Shown: piece after piece, positions 9,601-16,400 of the stretch
Layout: each line of letters begins with the position of its first letter
Position numbering within the stretch: the stretch's first letter is position 1
NCBI RefSeq assembly: GCF_000010805.1
Contig: NC_012522.1
Coordinates: forward strand, 1,612,001-1,676,000
From: Rhodococcus opacus B4
GTDB taxonomy: Bacteria > Actinomycetota > Actinomycetes > Mycobacteriales > Mycobacteriaceae
Reading direction: 5' to 3'
Length of the DNA: 64,000 nt
Position numbers and translations under genes: made by a program
Notes under the pieces: model-generated
What the model was told of the DNA's origin: nothing
The model's database searches: none
The model's input: only the letters and a program-made list of their open reading frames with translations

Positions 9601-9874
9601 GGTCGTCGTCGGCGGACACGCCGGTGGCGGCGGCGAGGCACTCGTCCACGAGGCGGGCCGGTGACGGGAAGTCGATGTTCGCGGCCACTCCGTCACCGAC
9701 GCCGGGCCGGGCCCCGAGCGCGGTCGACAGTCGCTGCGTGAGCCAGCGCTCCACCCCCTTCGCCGGGACCGCGACGATCTCACGGGCGAACGGATCGGAC
9801 AGCGGGGTCGAGAGCACGTCGCCGAGAGCCGACGCGAGAGTGGTGGAACGCTCGGCGCGATGCAGTACGAGCAC
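6605..9874 (-). CDS. recC: RecBCD subunit RecC (Chi-recognition scaffold)
   Basis: The product has 1089 residues and starts at GTG (9872-9874), five bases after a perfect GGGAGG. It begins 'MLVLHRAERSTTLASALGDVL' and carries the RecC-typical 'PAKGVERWLTQRLS', 'LYRSYAAQRPEML' and 'DVLVMCPDVESYAPLI' blocks. The helicase-like core lacks ATP-binding motifs, as expected for RecC, which is a degenerate helicase that scans for Chi. It is the promoter-proximal gene of the recCBD operon. Its promoter must lie in the 156-base region shared with the divergent gene at 10031, which also contains one copy of the 40-base palindromic repeat. Confidence 0.95.
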   Translation of the reverse strand: MLVLHRAERSTTLASALGDVLSTPLSDPFAREIVAVPAKGVERWLTQRLSTALGARPGVGDGVAANIDFPSPARLVDECLAAATGVSADDDPWHPSRVLWALLAVVDDCLDEPWCAVLAKHLGHCRPGSDPDDHRPGRRYATALHLTDLYRSYAAQRPEMLVDWAAGRDTDGAGGSLDDDLLWQAELWRRLRARIGGPAPAERLDSACARLREEPDLVELPGRLSLFGPTRLATDQLAVIAALAVNRDVHLWLPHPSPALWSSLSTAGGVLARADDRTALSVTHLLLSSLARDVRELESRLTRLDVDDLHHPGPPPPDSLLGRLQADVRDDRAPALSECTADASVQVHACHGPARQVEVLRECLLHLFEDDPTLEPRDVLVMCPDVESYAPLIRAAFGQDVLGHPGHRLRVRLADRALHQTNPVLAVVSSLLELADARVTASQILDLSAAAPVRRRFRFGDDDLERIREWATATGARWGIGPRQRAAFGLGDFPQNTFTTALDRILLGAAADESEGEWLALALPLDDVDSNDIDLTGRLAEFVDRLDVALRGLAGPQSVAAWSSALTRALDLLVDVSAGDTWQLAQARRELGAAMEHGGDTVLRLSDVRAMLATRLAGRPTRANFRTGELTVCTMVPMRSVPHRVVVLLGLDDEVFPRGASVDGDDVLARNPLIGERDPRSEDRQLLLDAVMSASEKLLLFYTGADPVTGMSRPPAIPLSELLDAVAATAGSDALPAIVTRHPLQPFDARNFRPEHPFSFDRAALAGARAAQYPPEPEPAFLPAPLGPPQRGDVVDLADLVAFLVHPTQAFLRQRLGLRVPDEDEDLADALDVAPDPLARWDLGQRMLVARLSGTEPADFRAAEWRRGTLPPFKLGESVLGDIERAVESLVAVSGSVHVGRAETVDVDVALGNGRRLTGTVGGVHGSVIANTTYSRLGPKHRLTAWAQLLAVAASDRDGDTEWTAVTTGRGSYSRPAWRSTLTAPENAAEELVRLVELRDAGLHAPLPIATGASAAYAERRYGGSGMEDAIEAARKEWSSDFGDARDRHITYVYGASPGIDVLGDAVTIENYARQLWAPLLTAETLAQP

Positions 9875-9944
9875 GTGGCCTCCCTTCGCTCCCCAACTCC
9901 GGTCGGCTCAGACTTACCACAACCCACCGACTCGGGAGGCCCAG

Positions 9945-9984
9945 GTGAGTGGCAAAGTGTGCCGGGGCACGCATTCGCACTCAC
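9945..9984. repeat. 40-base palindromic repeat, copy 1
   Basis: Left arm GTGAGTGGCAAAGTGTGCC (9945-9963), centre GG, right arm GGCACGCATTCGCACTCAC (9966-9984). The arms are imperfectly complementary. It sits between the divergent recC and the gene at 10031. It shares the pattern GTGAGTG...GTGCC-NN-GGCAC...CACTCAC with three other copies in this window (10930, 21060, 40693). Confidence 0.85.
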
Positions 9985-10030
9985 GTGCGGGTTAGCCTGG
10001 TTCGAACTGGTTTCCAGGCCTGGAGGCAGG

Positions 10031-10933
10031 ATGCAGACATTCGTGCCCGACCCGGGGTTCGCCCGCAGCGGAACGCTGCTCGACGACCGGCGGCTGGGCA
10101 AGCAACGGGTGGAAACCTTTCAGATTCTGCGAGCCCTCGTGTGGCCGTCGTACGGGTGGAAAAACCATCCCGCGACCGCGATGTGGCGTGGCTTCACGCC
10201 CGCGCTCGTCGCGTACGGCGTCGCGATGTGCCGCGAGTGGTCGGCGCGCGGACACACCGACGCGCTGGAACCTCAACTACTCGAGTACACGGGTGGGCGA
10301 CTCGACTCGTTCGAGCATCTCCGCGACCATGGTCTGCTGCCACCATGGGTCGGCGACGACGCCGTCCATGCCAGCCACCGTCGCGTTCTCGCCGAGAAGG
10401 CACCGGACGCCTACCCGCGGTCGTGGAGCGGAGACGGCGGATACGTCTGGCCGCCGCCCGTGTACCCGCGGTGGCCCGTCCGCGGCGCCGACCCTCACGA
10501 GGTGCTGACTCCCTCCGAAGCCGAGGCACTGGCCGGCGGCGCGGACACGTGGGACCTCCTGCACAGTCTGCACCTCGGCCGGTCCGTCTCGACGGACTCG
10601 CCCGATCCGGCGACGGTCGTCGCGGCGAGCCTGGTGCGTCCCGGACTGACGGCGGTGCTGCTCGACGCCGATCCCGTTCCCGACGACGCAGAGAAACCCG
10701 CGGCGACGGCGGACGACGCCGGCACCGCCAGCCCGTCCATCGCCCGTCAGCCGACGCCGGAAGATCGGGAGGCGACGGAGAGTGAGGTTGTCGATCCACG
10801 CCGTATCCGGTTCTTTCGCAGCGGCCAACCGGTGCCGGACGCCGAACGATATGGACTGGTCGTCTCGTCGTCGAGCACGCCGCCGCAGGGTCTCGACTCG
10901 ATCCCCCTGCTGCATCTGCGCACCCCCAGGTGA
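10031..10933 (+). CDS. MSMEG_6728-family protein, pyrimidine-dimer DNA glycosylase-like
   Basis: The product has 300 residues and starts at ATG 10031 with GGAGG at 10022-10026. The N-terminal 150 residues carry 'LDDRRLGKQRVE' (about 17-28) followed by 'QILRALVWPSYGWKNHPATAMWRG'. These are typical of the Pyr_excise family (T4 endonuclease V-like) and of the actinobacterial MSMEG_6728 group. The C-terminal half is Ala/Asp/Pro-rich and looks poorly structured, ending in a basic 'DPRRIRFFRSG' stretch. A role in UV-lesion repair is inferred from the family and is compatible with the divergent recCBD operon. A 12-base palindrome (10013-10024) overlaps the ribosome site. The TGA stop (10931-10933) lies inside the left arm of palindromic repeat copy 2. 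Confidence 0.75.
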   Translation: MQTFVPDPGFARSGTLLDDRRLGKQRVETFQILRALVWPSYGWKNHPATAMWRGFTPALVAYGVAMCREWSARGHTDALEPQLLEYTGGRLDSFEHLRDHGLLPPWVGDDAVHASHRRVLAEKAPDAYPRSWSGDGGYVWPPPVYPRWPVRGADPHEVLTPSEAEALAGGADTWDLLHSLHLGRSVSTDSPDPATVVAASLVRPGLTAVLLDADPVPDDAEKPAATADDAGTASPSIARQPTPEDREATESEVVDPRRIRFFRSGQPVPDAERYGLVVSSSSTPPQGLDSIPLLHLRTPR

Positions 10934-10995
10934 GTGGCAATGCGTGCCGGGGCACACTTTGCCACTCACGTGCCGGGGCGCACTTTGCCACTCAC
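10930..10995. repeat. 40-base palindromic repeat, copy 2, with a duplicated half
   Basis: The basic element is left arm 10930-10948, GG, right arm GGCACACTTTGCCACTCAC (10951-10969). The 26-base half at 10944-10969 is then repeated directly at 10970-10995 with one mismatch (A10954 versus G10980). It lies between the convergent ends of the genes at 10031 and 11010. Its first bases supply the stop codon of the upstream gene. Confidence 0.88.
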
Positions 10996-11009
10996 GTGGG
11001 GCAGGCGCT

Positions 11010-12107
11010 TCAGCGGCCGGGGCGGGCCTGGGTGAGGTGCGGGACCCAGCCGTGGGTGGGCCACTTCTTCAGACCGACCTTGGCGGGGACGATCCGCTTG
11101 TTCACGAACTGCGACTCCAGTTCGGTGTCGGACTCGCCCGTGAACCGCCACAGCGACGCGTCACCCGGCCGTGCCACCGACGACCAGGACTTCGCCCGGT
11201 ACGCGGCGCGAACGATGTTGTCCGCGAACACGATCACCGGGATGTCGTCGGTGTTGCGCACGGCCGCGCCCGCTGCCCACGCGCCGCGGGACAGTTCGTA
11301 GACCTGCTCCGAGGTCACACCGCGCCGGGAGGCGGCGGGCACCTCGAGGACGACGCAGGGGGTCGGCAGATTCGGCACGGGTTCTGCTGCGTACTGCAAC
11401 ACGAGGTCGTCGACGGGTACGGCCCGCTGCTCGGCCGCGCCGCCGGCGAGGTTGCCCAGCGCGGAACCCTCGACGAGCCCCAGCGCTCCCACCACTCCGT
11501 TGCGCACCGCGTCGGCGACGCCACCGGTGTCGGCAACGCGATGCGCCACGATGTAGTGCTCGACCTCGTGGCCGGAGTCGTAGATCTCCCGGATGCGGGC
11601 GATCGTCGCCGCTTTCACCTCGGCGCCGTCGGTCTCCGGATCCTCGAGCGTCTGCCGGTGCTCGTTCTCGGCCAGCGCCTCCCACACGTAGCCGTACACA
11701 CGGGTGCCGCGTCCGGCGCCGACGTAGAACACCGACCTGTTGCGGGGGTCGAGGAGCGCGTAGACGTAGGTGCCGAGTTCCTCACCCACCCGCTTCGGGA
11801 ACGGCTGCGGCGCGTGGCGGGTCTGATACACCTCTTTCAGGATCAGGCGCAGGGCCGCCAGTTTCAACGCGACGGGAACCCCGCCGTCGATGCCGTCGAA
11901 GAGTGCGGTGGCGGCGCCCTGCACGGAGGAGAAGGTGTGCCCGACGTGCCGTTCGAGGGACTTCGTGACGTCCGCGAACTGCGCGAACCGCACCCGCGGG
12001 TCGGGGGACGCGTTGTCCAGGTCGTTGGACGCGAGGAAGGTCTGGACCTCGGCATTGTCGAGCCAGCGAGAAGTGATGTCGATCGGGATCGTCCAGACGG
12101 TAGCCAT
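11010..12107 (-). CDS. GIY-YIG domain protein (LEM-3-like nuclease domain)
   Basis: The product has 365 residues. Residues 111-140 read 'LGTYVYALLDP...SVFYVGAGRGTRV'. This is a GIY-YIG fold start with YVY at 114-116 and YVG at 128-130, followed by a conserved Arg, in the style of the LEM-3/ankyrin-LEM group. The C-terminal third ('EQVYELSRGAWAAG...IPVIVFADNIVRAAYRAKSW...LWRFTGE') resembles the domain commonly attached to bacterial LEM-3-like GIY-YIG proteins. The N-terminal 110 residues are unassigned. Such proteins are predicted DNA nucleases but are largely uncharacterised. It lies near recCBD and a repair-glycosylase-like gene, though on its own transcript. No toxin or restriction partner is visible. 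Confidence 0.7.
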   Translation of the reverse strand: MATVWTIPIDITSRWLDNAEVQTFLASNDLDNASPDPRVRFAQFADVTKSLERHVGHTFSSVQGAATALFDGIDGGVPVALKLAALRLILKEVYQTRHAPQPFPKRVGEELGTYVYALLDPRNRSVFYVGAGRGTRVYGYVWEALAENEHRQTLEDPETDGAEVKAATIARIREIYDSGHEVEHYIVAHRVADTGGVADAVRNGVVGALGLVEGSALGNLAGGAAEQRAVPVDDLVLQYAAEPVPNLPTPCVVLEVPAASRRGVTSEQVYELSRGAWAAGAAVRNTDDIPVIVFADNIVRAAYRAKSWSSVARPGDASLWRFTGESDTELESQFVNKRIVPAKVGLKKWPTHGWVPHLTQARPGR

Positions 12108-12242
12108 GCCCCTACCGTAAGGGAAAACCTCGATGAAGAACTCGGACGACTAATACACCGGGCGATTCGAACTCTTTCGACGTCGTAGGCGGTGCGGGAA
12201 GATGGAGTGGTACCCGTTCCGACGCAGGTTGGGAGAACATTC

Positions 12243-12512
12243 ATGGCAACGCCCAGCTACTCCACCCGCACGGCGGTCGACATCGCGGTCGGCGTCCTCA
12301 TCGCCTACCGGGGCTGCTCCGAGAACGACGCGTTCACCGAACTCGCGGAGACGTCCCGGCAGCACAAGGTTGCCCTCGCCCGTACCGCCCGCGCGCTGAT
12401 CGCGTTCATTCAGACCCATCACGACGACCTTCCCGCGTCCGATATCACCGCTGCGGCCCTGCAGTGGAGCCACGCCACTCCGTACCGCGGCGCGTTCGGC
12501 ACGGCGGCATGA
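12243..12512 (+). CDS. Small stand-alone ANTAR domain protein
   Basis: The product has 89 residues. ATG 12243 is preferred over an upstream in-frame start at 12192 because GGGAG (about 12230-12234) fits it. 'TAVDIAVGVLIAYRGCSENDAFTELAETSRQHKVALARTA' is an ANTAR helical core: the AxGVLM-like helix, the ends-in-FxxL motif and the K-L-A-x-A-like third helix. ANTAR domains bind two-hairpin RNA to cause antitermination, usually behind a GAF or receiver domain. None is present here, so this is a one-domain form. No paired hairpin target was recognised nearby. Whether it still binds RNA is unknown. Confidence 0.75.
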   Translation: MATPSYSTRTAVDIAVGVLIAYRGCSENDAFTELAETSRQHKVALARTARALIAFIQTHHDDLPASDITAAALQWSHATPYRGAFGTAA

Positions 12513-12625
12513 ATTCGGGCGAAGTCTGAGAATTCTCTGGCTTCGACGGCGCGACGCTCCGCAAACCTTCAGACTCGATGTGAGACCGAACGACCTGCGC
12601 ACCGAGATACGAAGAGGTAACTGAG

Positions 12626-13132
12626 TTGACGATCCGCAAGATCACGGTTGCCGCGGTAGCGATCGCCGCAGCCCTCACGATGTCCGCCTGTGGTTCCGAC
12701 GAGCCGTCCGGCTCGAGTGGGACCACCACGTCCACCACCGCGTCGGCGACCGAGACGACGGCCGACCTCGTTCTGCCGACGGCCGCCGACCTCAATGCGC
12801 TGCTGGCGAAGGGCCTAGACCCGGCCACTCCGCTCGACGAGAAGATCGCCATGGTGGAGGGTTCGGAACAGGATCCGAACCTGTTCAACCAGGTCGCCGC
12901 GGCCGCTCAGCAGGCGGGTGCGCAGGTTCAGGTGCTGGACCCGGTTATCGACAACGGCGACGGCAGCGCCAGCGCGCAGCTGCAGTTGACGATCAACGGC
13001 CAGGTGCAGCAGAACACCCTGCCCGCCATCTTCGTTCCCGGCGAGAACGGGACGTGGAAACTGTCGAAGGCGACGGCGTGCTCGATCGTGGCGATCGCGC
13101 AGCTGACGTCGCCGGCCTGCCCGCCCGCCTGA
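12626..13132 (+). CDS. MTB12-like secreted lipoprotein
   Basis: The product has 168 residues and begins at TTG 12626, preceded by GAAGAGG (12611-12617). Residues 1-21 form a signal sequence ending in the lipobox 'TMSAC', so Cys22 would be lipidated. A Ser/Thr-rich linker (about 24-45) leads to a domain with 'ADLNALLAKGLDPATPLDEKIAMVEGSEQDPNLFNQVA'. That matches the low-molecular-weight antigen MTB12/CFP2-like family of mycolic-acid actinobacteria, whose function is not established. Its end faces the small membrane protein gene at 13147. No terminator could be seen in the 14-base gap. Confidence 0.75.
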   Translation: MTIRKITVAAVAIAAALTMSACGSDEPSGSSGTTTSTTASATETTADLVLPTAADLNALLAKGLDPATPLDEKIAMVEGSEQDPNLFNQVAAAAQQAGAQVQVLDPVIDNGDGSASAQLQLTINGQVQQNTLPAIFVPGENGTWKLSKATACSIVAIAQLTSPACPPA

Positions 13133-13146
13133 TCCGGGCTTCCGCG

Positions 13147-13455
13147 TCACACGCCTTCCAGCGCCTCACCGATCTCCTGGACGGCCCGGTTGTGCTGATC
13201 GGTGATCAGCACATGTCCTGCTGCGATGGTCAGCGCAACCGGCCATTCGATGATTTCGACGGCGGCGAGCAGGCCGATCGCCGCGAAGAATGCCAGCTGC
13301 TCGGGGCGCGGCAGCGGCATCCTGCCGAGGATCGGCAGCTGCACGGCGAAGCTGTGGGCCTCCTGCACCCGCTGGACGGCGTCGCTGTGCGACTGCGCCC
13401 CAGACGTCGACTGCGCCTCGGGCGTCGACTGCGCCTCCGACGTTCGTTGGGCCAT
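13147..13455 (-). CDS. Small single-pass membrane protein, partner of the P-type ATPase
   Basis: The product has 102 residues and starts at ATG 13453-13455 with GGGAG eight bases upstream. The N-terminus contains an E/GAQS(T/H)-type mini-repeat (residues 7-23), so it is polar and probably flexible. The one hydrophobic stretch (about 54-84) contains 'VEIIEWPVALTI' (66-77). The first protein of the same operon (17935-18258) carries the related 'VEWPVLVT' in its only strong hydrophobic stretch. It is the last gene of the three-gene unit, 32 bases after the ATPase stop. The layout recalls the mycobacterial PacL partners of P-type ATPases, but I see no DUF1490 signature. Function unknown. Confidence 0.7.
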   Translation of the reverse strand: MAQRTSEAQSTPEAQSTSGAQSHSDAVQRVQEAHSFAVQLPILGRMPLPRPEQLAFFAAIGLLAAVEIIEWPVALTIAAGHVLITDQHNRAVQEIGEALEGV

Positions 13456-13487
13456 AGTTCGTCTCCCTTGTCCGTGCCGTTTGCCGG

Positions 13488-16400
13488 TCAGCCACCTTGA
13501 CCGCGGACCGTGTCGGTTGTGCTGAGTGCCGTCGCCCAGACCGCCGCCGGTGTCTTCTCCGGCGCCGGGGACCCGTTGACCGGGGTGGTCACCCGGGTGC
13601 TCACCCCACCGCTCCGGGAGGTGTACGCCGTGCTGCTGCGGGCCGGCGTCATCGAGATCGTCGAATCACCCGCAAGCTTCTCCAGCAGTGCCGGCGCGAA
13701 CGCGGCTGCCGCGGTCGCCGCACCCGCACATCCCAGCGCCTGGGCCCAGCCGACCGGTCCGAGCGGGGTGCATCCCAGCAGCTGACTGACGCCGGGCGTA
13801 CTGACCATCACGGTGAGCGCGGCGAGCGACCCGCCCGCGGTGAGGACGACGAGCGGGCTGCGCGAATCGATGAGCGTCTGCCCCAGCTGCGTGCCGACCA
13901 GCGCAACCAGCCCGACGGTCGACGCCCTGCGTTGCCTTCCCGTCACGCTCGCCAGCGCCCACGCCGTGGTCGCCCCCGCCGCGGTGGCGGTGCCGCGGAT
14001 CGCGACGGTCCGCCACAGCGCGGCGCTGTCCGGTCCGCGGCCCTCGCCACGGGTCTGTTCGTTGGGCGGGCTCACCGCGAGCGCGGCCGCCGGCAGGGCG
14101 TCGGTGAGCACGTTCACCAGCAGTAGCTGACGCGCGGTGAGCGGCGACCGTCCGGCGATCGCGCTGCCGATCAGGGCGAACGCCACCTCGCCGGCGTTCC
14201 CGCCGAGCAGCACCGACACTCCGGCCTGCACCCGCCGCCACAGCTGGCGGCCCTCGTCGAGGGCGTCGCGCAGCGCGTCGACGCGGCCGTCGAGGAGCAC
14301 CACGTCCGCTGCGCTGCGGGCGGGGTCGCTGCCGCGCGAACTGACGCCGATCCCCACACTGGCGGCCCGGATCGCGGCGGCGTCGTTGGCGCCGTCGCCG
14401 ACCATCGCGCAGACGTGACCGACGCGTTCGAGGGTCTGCACGATCTGTACCTTGTGCTCGGGCGTCATCCGGGCGAAGACGACGCACTTCTCGACGGCGT
14501 TCTCCTGCCCCCGGTGCGACAGGGTGTCCCATTCGGTGCCGCTGATCACCTGTTCGGACGACACGGGCAGTCCCAGCTCTCGCGTGATGGCAGTGGCCGT
14601 GACGGGATGGTCGCCGGTGATCAGCCGGACTCCGACCTGGAGGCGTTCCAGGTCGGGAAGCAGTCCGGCCGCTTCGGGGCGCGGGGTGTCGGCGAGCCCG
14701 AGCAGTCCGACGAGTTGCAGCCCGCTGCCGCACAGTTCGTCGAGTACGTCGGCGTCGTCGGCCGCGCGACGCGACTGGAATTTCGTGACGGTCCGGCGGG
14801 CGACGGCGATGACGCGCAGCCCGTCCGCTGCCATGCCGAGGACAGTGTCGTGAACCTCGTCGGCGTCGATTCCGGTGCAGGCGGCGACCACGACCTCCGG
14901 TGCACCCTTCAACGACAGGTGTGTCTTCGACAGCGAGGCGGAGTAGGGCCGTCCGGAGCGGAACGGAAGATAGCTGCGGTGCTCGCCCTCCGGTGGCAGC
15001 AGGTCCGCTGCCGCGTCGGCGATCGCGACGTCGGTGGCGTGCGCGGCCGGACTGCCGTCGGGGGTCACGGCACTGCGTCCCGCGCATGCGAGCACGTCTT
15101 CGCGATCGAACCCCCGCTCCGGGACGGCGGAGACCACCCGCAGGCGGTTCTCGCTCAGGGTGCCCGTCTTGTCGAAGCACACCACGTCGACGCGGCCGAG
15201 CGCCTCGACGGACCGCGGCGCCCGCACCAGCGCGCCCGACCGGGTCAGCCTGCGTGCGGCGGCCTGCTGAGCCAGGGTCGCGACGAGCGGCAGACCCTCC
15301 GGAACCGCTGCCACCGCGACCGCGACACCGCTGGTGACCGCCTGCCGCAGTCCGGTGCCGCGCAGGAACCCGACGGCGGTCACCAGCGCCCCGCCTCCGA
15401 CGCTGACGGGCAGCACCCGGTCGGTGAGGCTCCTGAGCTGCGCCTGTAGACCCACCTGCGACGCACTCGCCGGGGTGATCGCGCCGGCACGTCCCGCTTC
15501 CGTGGCGTCACCGACCGCGGTGACGATCGCCGTCGCCGTGCCGGTGAGGATCGTAGTTCCCGCGAACACCATGCAGGCGCGTTCACCGATCGGTGCGCCC
15601 GGGGTCGGCGACGTCTGCTTGCTCACCGGCAGCGATTCCCCGGTGAGCGAGGATTCGTCGACCTCGACGCCGGGTGCCTCGACGAGCCTGCCGTCGGCGG
15701 GCACCACCTCGCCGGGGAGAATCTCGATGACGTCGCCCGGCCGCAACCGCGACGCCTCCACCCGCTCCGTCACCCGGCTGTTCGCGGATCCGGCGACGCG
15801 GTGCGCCGGCGGATCGCCCGCCGCCAGCAACCTGTTCAGCAATCGTTCCGCGTGGAGGCGTTGCACGGCCGACAGCGCGGCGTTGCCCGCGAGCACCGAT
15901 CCCACGAGCACGGCGTCGATCGGCGACCCCAGCAGCGCGCTCGCCGCCGATCCGGTGGCCAGGACGGGGGTCAGCGGATCCGAGAGTTCCGTGCGCATCG
16001 CCCGCCCGAAGTCCCAGGCCAGGCCGACCGGCCATGCGGTGATCCGTCCGATCGCCTCGGCCGGGGCCAGCACGAGACGCACCGATCGGCGGCGTGGTGC
16101 CGCCGCGCCCTCGTCCTCGTGCACGGGTAGCAGACGGCGCACGTCCAGCGCCGGCAGCTCGTGCCAGGCGTGTACCGGGGCGGCCGGGGGATTTTCGGCC
16201 CGCAGCACACTGCGCGCGAGGGAATGTCCCGTCCACAGTCCTGCCGCCGCACCGACCGTGACGGGCCCCGGTCCGCGACCCCGCACTCCCGGCAGCATCA
16301 CGAGCGCACCGAGCATCGACGCCGCCGTGGCGATCTCGACGCCGCGCCGGCTCGCCGTCCGGGCGTCGGGCAGGGACCGCAGCACCCGCCAGACCCCGGC

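Noticed and set aside
1429..9874. An AdnAB-type or other helicase-nuclease instead of RecBCD
   Set aside because: Three genes in recC-recB-recD order with a motif-free RecC-like scaffold and a superfamily 1B RecD are not the two-gene AdnAB layout.
12167..12180. TCGAA-CTCT-TTCGA as a LexA box between the GIY-YIG and ANTAR genes
   Set aside because: The half-site spacing is two bases shorter than in the actinobacterial SOS consensus and the sixth base of each arm does not match.
13147..13455. Calling the small ATPase-linked proteins PacL/DUF1490
   Set aside because: The operon layout is alike, but the DUF1490 sequence pattern is not visible; only the shared VEWPV-type membrane motif is.
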